A stretch of 26,646 nt of DNA from an uncultured bacterium (GTDB lineage Bacteria; Cyanobacteriota; Vampirovibrionia; Gastranaerophilales; Gastranaerophilaceae): positions 1 through 26,646 of the forward strand of contig URYF01000013.1 of the NCBI GenBank assembly GCA_900551965.1, read 5' to 3'. The number at the start of each line of letters is the position of its first letter. Position 1 is the first letter of the stretch. Positions 1-7,060 of this stretch are shown here, piece after piece. Both the position numbers and the translations under genes were made by a program. The notes under the pieces were generated by a model. That model was not told the origin of the DNA. It made no database searches and saw only the letters and a list, made by a program, of their open reading frames with translations.

Positions 1-256
1 AGTGAGTCATACCTGAACAACCGATTGTTTCTACCAAAGCTTCTTGAATAATACCGTTTTTAACGTTTAAAGTTAATTTACAAGTACCTTGTTGAGGTGC
101 GCAGCAGCCGCAGCCGTGAGTAAGACCTGAAATGTCTTTAATTTCTTTACACTTAGTCCATTCACCTTCTTGAGGTATCGGAGCAGGTACTCCTTTTACA
201 CCGCGTGCTACACAGCATTTTTCTTTAATTTCTTGTGAAACTTGTATATTTGTCAT
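1..256 (-). CDS. NifU-like iron-sulfur cluster scaffold protein, N-terminal part
   Basis: The first 85 codons are present; the rest lies beyond the left edge. The translation carries the block DISGLTHGCGCCAPQQGTCK (residues 41-60), then LTLNVKNGIIQEALVETIGC and SGMTH at the cut. I recognise this from a small scaffold-protein family annotated as iron-sulfur cluster assembly scaffold, often found next to a GGGtGRT-type protein gene. Cysteines at 14, 15, 49, 51, 52, 59 and 80 are candidate cluster ligands, in line with Fe-S binding. The ATG is preceded by AAGGGAG at a six-base spacing, and a good promoter lies upstream. The partner gene is not in view. The family call comes from recalled sequence similarity; the Fe-S function is that of the family. 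Confidence 0.7.
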   Translation of the reverse strand, partial: MTNIQVSQEIKEKCCVARGVKGVPAPIPQEGEWTKCKEIKDISGLTHGCGCCAPQQGTCKLTLNVKNGIIQEALVETIGCSGMTH

Positions 257-274
257 TTTCTACTCCCTTCACCT

Positions 275-303
275 TATATACACTTAAATTTTAACTTGCT
301 CAA
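275..303 (-). promoter_or_regulatory. Promoter of the Fe-S scaffold gene
   Basis: On the minus strand TTGAGC (303-298) and TATATA (280-275) are separated by 17 bases. The -10 box lies about 19 bases before the scaffold gene start, and the leader contains its AAGGGAG. It is back to back with the pilin promoter at 322-350. Confidence 0.5.
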
Positions 304-321
304 AATATCCAGTCAAGACAA

Positions 322-350
322 TTGAACTTTTTGCAAAATAATGTTAAAAT
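322..350 (+). promoter_or_regulatory. Promoter of the pilin pair
   Basis: TTGAAC (322-327) and TAAAAT (345-350) are 17 bases apart. This leaves a leader of about 22 bases that holds the GAGGA ribosome site (368-372) of the first pilin gene. Confidence 0.6.
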
Positions 351-378
351 AGATATATACTATTTATGAGGATTGGTT

Positions 379-1074
379 ATGATTAAGATAAAAAAAGCCG
401 GTTTTACACTATCTGAAGCACTTATAACATTAAGTATTATCGGGGTTTTGGCGGCTTTGGTATTACCCGGAATGATAAAAGATGCAACAAACAGAGCTAA
501 CATTGCATTAGTACAAGGTACTGTATCCGTAATAACAGATGCTGTTGCAAATGAAATGGTGCGAACAAGAGCTGTCAACCTCAAAGATACATATCTGTTT
601 TCCGATGCTGAAAAATTCTTAAAAACTTTGGATTGCGCCAAAACTAATAAAAACGGACAAATGCTTTTCAAAGCACCAAATCAATATAAAACAGTAAATG
701 GTAATACTCAAAATTTATATACAGGAAACGTATCAGCATCTGCTATATTAAAAAACGGTGTCGGAATTGCAATAACCCCTAAGACAGGGAAAGAAAATAT
801 TGATGGAACAGATTACGCAGACCCTTATGTAACTGTAGTAATTGATATCAATGGTAACAAGGAACCTAATATCATTGGAGTTGACGTATTTGAACTGCGA
901 ATAATTAACTATACAAGCACAAGCGGCAATGGTACACACGTTGGAGATGTAGGAAGTGCTGACTACAGCGATAGAACACCTGCCCAGGTAAAAGCCAATT
1001 GTCTGGGGGGTTCTATAAAAGAATGCTATTATCTGCTTGAACATTCCGGATTCGACCCGAATTACTTAAAATAA
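379..1074 (+). CDS. Type IV pilin-like protein (prepilin N-terminal domain), first of a pair
   Basis: This is a 231-residue class III prepilin. A short leader with basic residues (IKIKKAG) is followed by G8/F9, the predicted prepilin peptidase cleavage and methylation site. The conserved Glu at +5 of the mature protein is E13, and a hydrophobic helix follows (ALITLSIIGVLAALVLPGM). The globular part contains DINGNKEPNIIGVDVF (about 156-171), a motif shared with the other two pilins here, and a C-terminal Cys pair (NCLGGSIKEC). It is probably a minor pilin or pseudopilin inserted in the inner membrane and assembled by the PilB/PilC machinery at the right end of the window. I chose the ATG at 379, six bases after GAGGA; an in-frame TTG at 373 abuts that site and is less likely. 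The second pilin follows after 13 bases. Confidence 0.85.
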   Translation: MIKIKKAGFTLSEALITLSIIGVLAALVLPGMIKDATNRANIALVQGTVSVITDAVANEMVRTRAVNLKDTYLFSDAEKFLKTLDCAKTNKNGQMLFKAPNQYKTVNGNTQNLYTGNVSASAILKNGVGIAITPKTGKENIDGTDYADPYVTVVIDINGNKEPNIIGVDVFELRIINYTSTSGNGTHVGDVGSADYSDRTPAQVKANCLGGSIKECYYLLEHSGFDPNYLK

Positions 1075-1087
1075 AGGAGATTTATAT

Positions 1088-1756
1088 ATGATACGCAATA
1101 AAGCGTTTACATTAACCGAGTTACTTGTTGCACTGGCGATAATTGGTGCAATAGCTGCATTAACAATCCCAAGTACAATGAACGAAGTTAACAAAAAAAT
1201 ATTAACATCCCAACTGCAAAATACAGTTACATCTGTACAACAACTGATAGATAAACAGCTTGTTGATAATAAAACTATGACTTTAGATAATACAGATTTT
1301 GCAAGTTCGACCTCTTTGTTAAAAGATACAAATTTTGCTATTGCCGATAACTGTACAACAGTAGCTGATTGTTGGCCTACCAAATATAAAAGATTAAGTA
1401 CAATGGCAGAAGATACAACCCCGCCAACAACAACGACCAGAGCTTTAAAAAACGGGGTTACAATAACATACCAGACTAGCATTTATGGACATCTTGATGA
1501 CGGAACACAAGAAGGAGACACTTGTTACGGTATATTCTGGGTTGATGTGAATGGAAAAGACAAACCAAATATCTTAGGCAGAGACTATTTCGCATTCAGG
1601 ATAACCAAAAAAGGCAAAATTGTGACAGGTATTAACTGTAATACCGGCGGGGCTGAAACCCCGGATGCTACACTTGAAACCTATTGTAAAAATAATTCCT
1701 ACGCAACAGCCTGCCTTGCTCATATCCAGCGTAACAGTTGGAAAATGAAATACTAG
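1088..1756 (+). CDS. Type IV pilin-like protein, second of a pair
   Basis: This 222-residue prepilin-like protein begins MIRNKAFTLTELLVALAIIG: leader to A6, cleavage before F7, Glu +5 at E11, then a hydrophobic helix. The later part is rich in Thr and contains DVNGKDKPNILGRDYF (about 153-168), the motif also found in the neighbouring pilin and in the gene at 3546-4166. It ends with a Cys pair spaced by eight residues and QRNSWKMKY. AAGGAG lies directly upstream of the ATG, overlapping the stop region of the first pilin, so the two are surely co-transcribed. It is probably a minor pilin or pseudopilin; its exact role cannot be read from sequence. No clear terminator follows. Confidence 0.85.
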   Translation: MIRNKAFTLTELLVALAIIGAIAALTIPSTMNEVNKKILTSQLQNTVTSVQQLIDKQLVDNKTMTLDNTDFASSTSLLKDTNFAIADNCTTVADCWPTKYKRLSTMAEDTTPPTTTTRALKNGVTITYQTSIYGHLDDGTQEGDTCYGIFWVDVNGKDKPNILGRDYFAFRITKKGKIVTGINCNTGGAETPDATLETYCKNNSYATACLAHIQRNSWKMKY

Positions 1757-1810
1757 TAGTCATTAATAAACACTCAAAAGGCGCAGAGATAACCAGCCTC
1801 GGTCAAGCTC

Positions 1811-2056
1811 CTAAACTTCAATAAAGAGCCTTCTGCCTACAATATTTTGTTTCCCGTTATAATATCCTGCGAAATAACCGCCTTTTACAGGTTTGTTTTG
1901 CGCATAAAACTGGTTGTAGCGGTTCCCGTTATAGTTAACAAACGGATTATTACTGTATGGGTTACTACTCGTTGTTTGTCTTACAACCGGTGATGTCGTA
2001 TTAATGTTTTGTGACGCCTGCAGCGCATTTGATAAAAAATTAACTAAACCTGCCAT
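1811..2056 (-). CDS. Small Asn/Tyr/Gly-rich protein of unknown function
   Basis: This is an 81-residue protein I do not recognise. The first 20 residues are weakly amphipathic (MAGLVNFLSNALQASQNINT). A Ser/Asn/Tyr-rich middle follows (SSNPYSNNPFVNYNGNRYNQ), then a Gly/Tyr/Lys-rich tail. There is no signal peptide or Cys. A -10 box with a perfect TGn extension lies 60 bases upstream and an AGAAAGG ribosome site about 12 bases before the ATG, which supports expression. It sits alone between the pilin pair and the divergent PurD-like gene. The composition suggests a small structural or disordered protein; that is only a guess. Confidence 0.55.
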   Translation of the reverse strand: MAGLVNFLSNALQASQNINTTSPVVRQTTSSNPYSNNPFVNYNGNRYNQFYAQNKPVKGGYFAGYYNGKQNIVGRRLFIEV

Positions 2057-2115
2057 ATTCTACATATACCTTTCTACTATGGTATTTTTTTAATCATAAT
2101 TTTATATTTGTCATA

Positions 2116-2124
2116 ATTATAGCA
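2116..2124 (-). promoter_or_regulatory. Extended -10 promoter of the 81-residue protein gene
   Basis: TGCTATAAT is read on the minus strand (2124-2116), a perfect extended -10 box. No convincing -35 box stands at the expected distance. It would give a leader of about 50 bases that includes the AGAAAGG site. Confidence 0.4.
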
Positions 2125-2178
2125 TATATTTATTGAAATTCTTAAAATAACTTAATAAAAATCCTCTATTTTATGTAG

Positions 2179-2184
2179 TATAAT
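2179..2184 (+). promoter_or_regulatory. -10 box six bases before a start codon (leaderless candidate)
   Basis: A perfect TATAAT is followed by CTATTT and then the ATG of the PurD-like gene. Transcription would be expected to begin at or within a base or two of the A of ATG. There is no Shine-Dalgarno in the preceding 20 bases. The -35 region is AT-rich with no clear match. Confidence 0.45.
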
Positions 2185-2190
2185 CTATTT

Positions 2191-3438
2191 ATGGAATTAA
2201 ACGGTAAGAAAAATATTTTAATAGTCGGCAAGGGGGCAAAAGCTTCTGCCCTTGCTAAAAAGCTTTCAAAATCTAATTATTCGGGAAAAATTTTTATTGC
2301 TCCGGGAAATGGAATCAACTCTGAATATTATGAAAATATAGATATCAGAGAAGAAGATTTAACAGGTCTTTTGAAATTTGTATTGGAAAATGATGTATAT
2401 TTAACTATTCCTGTTTCTGAAAAAGCTTTAAACTCCGACATTTCGGCATTTTTTCAAACAAACGGGCAAAATATTTTTGCACCGCTCAAGACTGCTTGTA
2501 GTATAGCCCTGAATAACGTTACCGGTAAGAAGTTTTTGTATAAAATCCATGCGCAGACTTCTAAATTCGGCATTTTTGATAAACTGCAAACTGCCGAAGA
2601 CTGGATTAAAACAGCAGCATTTCCTGTTACTATAAAATGCAGAGAATATAATAATATTGATGACCGCCTTGCCTGTCCTACAATAACACTTGCAAGAGAA
2701 TTTTTAGATAATTTGTTTTCTAAAAACGAAGAAAGTGTATTGGTTGAAGAATATACATTTGGGCATAATTTTACTGTTTATTATATAACAGACGGTTATA
2801 GCGCAATTCCAATGACTGCAGTCGGTAATTATAAATTTGCACAAGATGGAGACGGCGGGATTTTAACAAACGGGGTTGGGTGCTATTGTCCGGATTATAA
2901 GATTTCACAGACTGTTTTCCAAAGGCTGGATAATGTTGTTAGAAATACGCTTGTTTCTCTTGACAAAAAAGGTTCTCCATATATGGGAATACTTGGTGTT
3001 GAGTGTGTTTTGACAGGTGATGATAAGTTTTACGTCAATGAGTTTAAGCCGTTTTTGCAGGATTATGATGCTGCCGCAGTCCTTAATCTTGTTGAAGATG
3101 ATTTAATTCAAGTGTTTATGGCTTGTATCCATGGGCTTTTTGCTGATGAATATGAAGAAATTAAAACAAATGATTATTCTTCTGTCTCAGCACTTGTAGC
3201 TTCAAGACAAAATAATAAAGTTATTAAGGGTTTTGATAACATTGAGAATTTATCGGAAATCGATTTTATAAATATTAAAAAAACTTCTGATGAAAAATAT
3301 TTAACATTGAAGGGCGATAGCTTTGTATTAACTAAAACTTCGTCTACCCTAAATCGTGCAAAAGAATATTTGTATGAAGATTTGGCAGAAATTGACTTTG
3401 ATGGGATAAAGTACCGCAAAGATATTGCCAAAGGTTAG
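2191..3438 (+). CDS. Divergent PurD-like ATP-grasp protein (GAR synthetase homologue)
   Basis: The 415-residue protein follows the phosphoribosylamine-glycine ligase (PurD) layout from end to end. It has a Rossmann-like start (NILIVGKGAKASALAKKL), IFIAPGN, an ATP-grasp middle with LVEEYTFGHNFTVYYITDGY and QDGDGG, YMGILGVECVLTG, and a C-terminal RAKEYLYEDLAEIDFDGI followed by RKDIA. PurD makes GAR from phosphoribosylamine, glycine and ATP in purine synthesis. Almost every signature is altered, however. GGREHA is replaced by KGAKASA. The AAGKGV loop is missing, with NNIDDRLA in its place. GPNTGGMGAYSP has become ILTNGVGCYCP. EFN-RFGDPE has become EFKPFLQDYD, so the expected metal-binding Asn is Lys. 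It may be a pseudoenzyme, a repurposed paralogue or a very divergent PurD. It is transcribed alone from an apparently leaderless promoter. Homology is fairly sure; catalysis is doubtful. Confidence 0.75.
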   Translation: MELNGKKNILIVGKGAKASALAKKLSKSNYSGKIFIAPGNGINSEYYENIDIREEDLTGLLKFVLENDVYLTIPVSEKALNSDISAFFQTNGQNIFAPLKTACSIALNNVTGKKFLYKIHAQTSKFGIFDKLQTAEDWIKTAAFPVTIKCREYNNIDDRLACPTITLAREFLDNLFSKNEESVLVEEYTFGHNFTVYYITDGYSAIPMTAVGNYKFAQDGDGGILTNGVGCYCPDYKISQTVFQRLDNVVRNTLVSLDKKGSPYMGILGVECVLTGDDKFYVNEFKPFLQDYDAAAVLNLVEDDLIQVFMACIHGLFADEYEEIKTNDYSSVSALVASRQNNKVIKGFDNIENLSEIDFINIKKTSDEKYLTLKGDSFVLTKTSSTLNRAKEYLYEDLAEIDFDGIKYRKDIAKG

Positions 3439-3545
3439 CTCAATTGAAATTTACACCCACTATCCCCCTAAATGAAGAAATTCAAACAAAACCTCGTAAT
3501 GAGAGAAATATGGCAAGCAAACAGATCAACAGTTCACATTAACTC

Positions 3546-4166
3546 TTAGAACTTGAACGGATAATCAGGTTTAAATTCCCATTGGTCATTTTGTAAGAGT
3601 CTTGTGCACCAACATGGCGTCGTTCTACATTTTTCAATCATGGTTCCACGAGAAGCTCCGGCACCTTGAACCCCTGAGCCGTAAGTTCCCCAGAAAATAT
3701 CTTTATTACCAAACCAGATATTTCTATTTGCATCTTCAAAACAGAATAAGAATCTAAATCTGTCATACCCGGAACGATTTGGACCTTTATCGCCGTTTAC
3801 ATCATAATCAACATCCAAGCAGCCGCCGGTATAAAAAGTTCCTAATTTAGAACCATCTTTATAATATACAGAACTTGTAGTTTTATTAACATACTCATGA
3901 CCCATATATGGATCAAGGTTATTCATATACCATTCAAAACCTTTACCGGATACAGGTTTTGTCATGTCTCTAAAAGACCCTTTATCCTGTTCCATATCAA
4001 GAATAGAGTTTTCAATTCGACTATAGAAATTCTTTAGTTTTGCGCTATACTCTTGTTTTACCCTTTGATAGTGCAAAGTTGGAATGGTCATTGCCGCAAC
4101 AACCCCAACAATTGTCATTGCTATCAAAACTTCTGCCAAAGTGAATGCAAACTTTTTATGAAACAT
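3546..4166 (-). CDS. Type IV pilin-like protein with Cys-rich C-terminus
   Basis: This is a 206-residue prepilin. The leader MFHKKFA ends at A7, F8 would be methylated, Glu +5 is E12, and a hydrophobic helix follows (VLIAMTIVGVVAAMTIPTL). The FTLAEVLI form of the N-terminus is typical of pilins in Gastranaerophilales and some other diderms. The globular domain has DVNGDKGPNRSGYDRF (122-137), matching the two pilins at 379-1756. Near the end it has KCRTTPCWC with a QNDQW tail. AGAGGAAG precedes the ATG, and a strong extended -10 promoter lies upstream. It lies downstream of cysK on the same strand, but its own promoter suggests separate expression. It is probably a minor pilin or pseudopilin. 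Confidence 0.85.
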   Translation of the reverse strand: MFHKKFAFTLAEVLIAMTIVGVVAAMTIPTLHYQRVKQEYSAKLKNFYSRIENSILDMEQDKGSFRDMTKPVSGKGFEWYMNNLDPYMGHEYVNKTTSSVYYKDGSKLGTFYTGGCLDVDYDVNGDKGPNRSGYDRFRFLFCFEDANRNIWFGNKDIFWGTYGSGVQGAGASRGTMIEKCRTTPCWCTRLLQNDQWEFKPDYPFKF

Positions 4167-4195
4167 TTATATCTTCCTCTAGTATCCTCTATATA

Positions 4196-4224
4196 ATTAT
4201 ACCATATATTTAAGATTAACTCAA
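4196..4224 (-). promoter_or_regulatory. Promoter of the third pilin gene
   Basis: TTGAGT (4224-4219), 17 bases, then TGGTATAAT with a perfect TATAAT at 4201-4196 and a TGn extension. It leaves a leader of about 23 bases with AGAGGAAG. It lies in the gap after cysK. Confidence 0.65.
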
Positions 4225-4257
4225 GATGGCTGTTTAGGAACAAAACACTCTTATAAG

Positions 4258-5178
4258 TTATGCATCAAAGATTCCACAACTTAAATAGTGATCCCCGCAG
4301 TCAGGAATAACAGTTACAATTCTTCTTCCTTTATATTCAGGACGTTTTGAAAGTTCTATTGCAGCCCAAACATTAGCTCCGCCAGATATACCTGATAGAA
4401 TCCCCTCTTTTTTTGGCAGTTCCAGTGTCATTTGAATAGCATCTTCATCTTTTACCGGAATTATTTCATCAATCAATGAACGGTCAAAATTATCCGGTAC
4501 AAAATTGGCTCCAATGCCCTGAATCTTATGAGAAGCAGCTGGCTGACCCGCTAAAACCTGAGAACCAAAAGGTTCAACTGCAACAGCTTTAATATTAGGG
4601 TTTTTAGCTTTCAAAGTCCGGGCTAGTCCTGAAATAGTTCCACCTGTCCCTACACCTGCAACAACAATAGCAACAGTGCCATCTTTATCTTCCCAGATTT
4701 CTTCGGCTGTAGTTTTTTTATGGGCTTTTGGATTTGAAAGATTATCAAATTGGGACGGAATAAAAGATTTCGGATACTGTTCTTTTAGTTCTAAAGCCTT
4801 ATCAACAGCACCTTGCATACCTAATTCTGCAGGAGTAAGAACCAGCTCCGCGCCATAAGCTTTTAACAGCATTCTACGCTCAACACTCATAGATTCAGGC
4901 ATTGTTAAGATTAAACGATAACCGCGAACAGCACAAACCATAGCCAGACCAATTCCGGTATTACCGCTTGTAGGCTCAATAATAATTGTATCTTTATGAA
5001 TTTTACTGTCATTTTCCGCATCAACTATCATTTGTAATGCAGCACGATCTTTTATTGAGTTTGCCGGATTAAAATATTCAAGTTTTACTAAAACATCTGC
5101 CCCGCCTGTATTCAGTTTATTAAGTTTTACTATAGGTGTACAGCCTACAAGCTGTGTCAAATCACTTGCAACATTCAT
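4258..5178 (-). CDS. cysK: Cysteine synthase (O-acetylserine sulfhydrylase)
   Basis: This 306-residue PLP enzyme makes L-cysteine from O-acetylserine and sulfide in the cytoplasm. Visible hallmarks are SIKDRAA with the PLP Schiff-base lysine K43, the substrate loop EPTSGNTG (69-75), SQFDNLSNPKAH, the phosphate-cradle loop GVGTGGT (about 175-181), and GISGGAN near the C-terminus. The usual PGGSVKDR appears as PANSIKDR. Length and motif order are normal for CysK/CysM. AAGGAG lies 10 bases before the ATG, and a near-consensus promoter precedes it. No serine acetyltransferase gene is adjacent. CysM, or a cystathionine beta-synthase-like role, cannot be fully excluded, but the domain is a plain CysK-type fold with no additions. 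Confidence 0.92.
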   Translation of the reverse strand: MNVASDLTQLVGCTPIVKLNKLNTGGADVLVKLEYFNPANSIKDRAALQMIVDAENDSKIHKDTIIIEPTSGNTGIGLAMVCAVRGYRLILTMPESMSVERRMLLKAYGAELVLTPAELGMQGAVDKALELKEQYPKSFIPSQFDNLSNPKAHKKTTAEEIWEDKDGTVAIVVAGVGTGGTISGLARTLKAKNPNIKAVAVEPFGSQVLAGQPAASHKIQGIGANFVPDNFDRSLIDEIIPVKDEDAIQMTLELPKKEGILSGISGGANVWAAIELSKRPEYKGRRIVTVIPDCGDHYLSCGIFDA

Positions 5179-5216
5179 AACCCGTTAACTCCTTTTTAAA
5201 TGCAATATACAAACCA

Positions 5217-5245
5217 ATTATATAATAAAACAGACCTTATGTCCA
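5217..5245 (-). promoter_or_regulatory. Promoter of cysK
   Basis: TGGACA (5245-5240), 17 bases, TATAAT (5222-5217); eleven of twelve bases match the sigma70 consensus. The leader of about 31 bases holds the AAGGAG site. Confidence 0.65.
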
Positions 5246-5267
5246 ACAATCAAGTGTAAAAAATCCG

Positions 5268-5295
5268 TTGAAAGGGTATGTTGAAATTTCATAAT
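5268..5295 (+). promoter_or_regulatory. Promoter of the dnaJ-like gene
   Basis: TTGAAA (5268-5273) and CATAAT (5290-5295) are 16 bases apart. The predicted leader is only about 12 bases and contains no Shine-Dalgarno. Confidence 0.4.
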
Positions 5296-5314
5296 TTATC
5301 ATTAGATAAAATAT

Positions 5315-6400
5315 ATGGCGTTTAATAATGAAAAAAATTATTATGAAATTTTAGAGGTAAGTGTCAGCTCAACAACTGCCGAAATCAAAGCTGCATACAG
5401 AAAACTTGCAAGAAAATACCATCCGGATATTAATAAAGATTTTGGTGCTATTGAAAAATTTAAAAAAATAACCGAAGCTTATGAAACACTTTCAAACCCG
5501 ATAGAACGAGAAAAATACAATATTCTTAAATGTATTTTTATAAAAAATGAAACAAAAACATCTTCTCAAAAGGCTCAGGAAGAGTATGCTTCAAACACCC
5601 AAAAACAAAACACATACACCTCAGCTCAAGCTGAAACTCAAAAGCAGGAATCAACACAAAAAACTACTGACTCTAAAGAAAAAAAACGTACAAAATTTTC
5701 ATTATTTAAAATATTTAAACTGTGGGCTGCAAAATTCAAAAAAAATAAAAGAACTAAAGATAATAAAAAGCCTCAAAAAGGACAAAATATCACAACAGAT
5801 ATTACAATAACACCCGATGAGGTTATAACAGGCAGCAAAAGAATAATAAATGTTTTAACAACGCAAACCTGCCCTAATTGTTACGGGCACAGGTTTATAA
5901 ATGGCGGTAAATGCACAAAATGCAACGGTTCCGGAGAAGTTTCAAAACGTAAAAGAATAACAGTAACAATACCAAAAGGAATAAAAGACGGCGCAAAATT
6001 AAGACTTAAAGGAGAAGGCGCCGCCGGCAAAAACGGCGGCGCAAGCGGCGACTTATACATAAATGTCAAAATTGAGACCAGAACAAAAATCCATTTTGAC
6101 AAGCTAAACGTATTTTACAACATCCCGATAACCCCGTTTGAAGCTGCCTTAGGTGAAGAAATAAAAATTCCTGCATTTGACGGAACTATAAAACTAAAAC
6201 TACCGAAAAACACTTGCTCAGGGCAAAAATTCCGTATTGCAGGACAAGGGATTAAAAAAAACGGCAAAGTCGGAGATTTAATAATTACAGTAAGTATTGA
6301 ATTTTCTCAAGATTTGTCAGAAGATGAAATTAAGCTGTATCAAAAGCTTAAAAATTTATCAAAAGACGATGTGAGAAAGAACTTTGCAAATGGAAACTAA
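5315..6400 (+). CDS. DnaJ-like (Hsp40) co-chaperone with a reduced zinc domain
   Basis: The 361-residue protein has an N-terminal J domain (about 8-70) with HPD at 36-38, the motif that stimulates the ATPase of DnaK. Next comes a Lys/Gln/Thr-rich low-complexity stretch (about 80-155) in place of the usual Gly/Phe region. The C-terminal substrate-binding region has ITVTIPKGIKDGAKLRLKGEG and a second barrel with IKLKLPKNTCSGQKFRIAGQG. Canonical DnaJ has four CxxCxGxG repeats that bind two zinc ions. Here only two CxxC pairs remain (186-189 and 200-203), enough for one zinc. It is therefore probably a paralogue rather than the main DnaJ. No Shine-Dalgarno is visible. The end overlaps queE by 11 bases. 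Confidence 0.85.
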   Translation: MAFNNEKNYYEILEVSVSSTTAEIKAAYRKLARKYHPDINKDFGAIEKFKKITEAYETLSNPIEREKYNILKCIFIKNETKTSSQKAQEEYASNTQKQNTYTSAQAETQKQESTQKTTDSKEKKRTKFSLFKIFKLWAAKFKKNKRTKDNKKPQKGQNITTDITITPDEVITGSKRIINVLTTQTCPNCYGHRFINGGKCTKCNGSGEVSKRKRITVTIPKGIKDGAKLRLKGEGAAGKNGGASGDLYINVKIETRTKIHFDKLNVFYNIPITPFEAALGEEIKIPAFDGTIKLKLPKNTCSGQKFRIAGQGIKKNGKVGDLIITVSIEFSQDLSEDEIKLYQKLKNLSKDDVRKNFANGN

Positions 6401-7058
6401 AATAAATGAAATATTCCCGTCTATTCAGGGAGAAGGACCGGTTGTCGGCTACAAACAATTATTTATAAGATTTTGCGGCTGTAATTTAAACTGCAATTAC
6501 TGTGATACTGAATTTCTATCAGGAGAAACGTACACATCACAAGAACTTTACACCGAAATCAATGAAAAATATGACCTTGAAACATTCCATTCTATTTCTT
6601 TAACCGGCGGAGAACCGCTATTGTCTGCAGATTTTTTAAAAGAGTTTTTACCGCTTGTTCAAAATAAAACTAAAATTTATCTTGAAACAAACGCAACATT
6701 GCCTGCTGAATTTGAAAAAATCTCAGATTTTGTTGATATTATTGCCGCAGATATTAAGCTGCAATCTTCAACCGGATTAGATACTATAAAACTCCACAAA
6801 GAATTTTTCAGCCATTGCAAAGGCATTGATACCTTTGCAAAGATAGTCTTTAACGACAAAATAACCGAAAATGAAATAGATATCTGCACAGATTTCGGAC
6901 AAGAATTTAGGATAGAACTGGTGCTGCAGCCTGAAATGATTCAAGACAAAATGTCAGTAAGTTCTGATTTTTGCAGCGAAATACTGGAAAAATTCACTTC
7001 AAAATACAAAAATGTACGACTTATTCCTCAGGTACATAAGTTTATAGATATCAGATAA
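6390..7058 (+). CDS. queE: 7-carboxy-7-deazaguanine synthase (radical SAM)
   Basis: This 222-residue enzyme converts 6-carboxytetrahydropterin to 7-carboxy-7-deazaguanine, a step toward preQ0 and queuosine. The QueE family start EIFPSIQGEGP is clear. The radical SAM cluster motif is CNLNCNYC (C31, C35, C38), preceded by FIRFCG and followed by DTEF. TGGEP lies at 72-76, and the C-terminus has RLIPQVHKFIDIR, like the PQxHK of the family. I chose the ATG at 390 bases past 6000 (6390); an in-frame TTG six bases earlier is less likely. The 11-base overlap with the DnaJ-like gene implies co-transcription and perhaps coupled translation. No other queuosine gene is in view. Confidence 0.92.
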   Translation: METKINEIFPSIQGEGPVVGYKQLFIRFCGCNLNCNYCDTEFLSGETYTSQELYTEINEKYDLETFHSISLTGGEPLLSADFLKEFLPLVQNKTKIYLETNATLPAEFEKISDFVDIIAADIKLQSSTGLDTIKLHKEFFSHCKGIDTFAKIVFNDKITENEIDICTDFGQEFRIELVLQPEMIQDKMSVSSDFCSEILEKFTSKYKNVRLIPQVHKFIDIR

Positions 7059-7060
7059 TC

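Noticed and set aside
373..378. TTG at 373 as the start of the first pilin gene
   Set aside because: It directly abuts the GAGGA site; the ATG at 379 has normal spacing and a normal prepilin leader length.
5547..5810. A Lys/Gln-rich alternative reading frame inside the DnaJ-like gene
   Set aside because: It is a by-product of the A-rich linker; the J domain and C-terminal domain are continuous in the main frame, and the alternative has no ribosome site.
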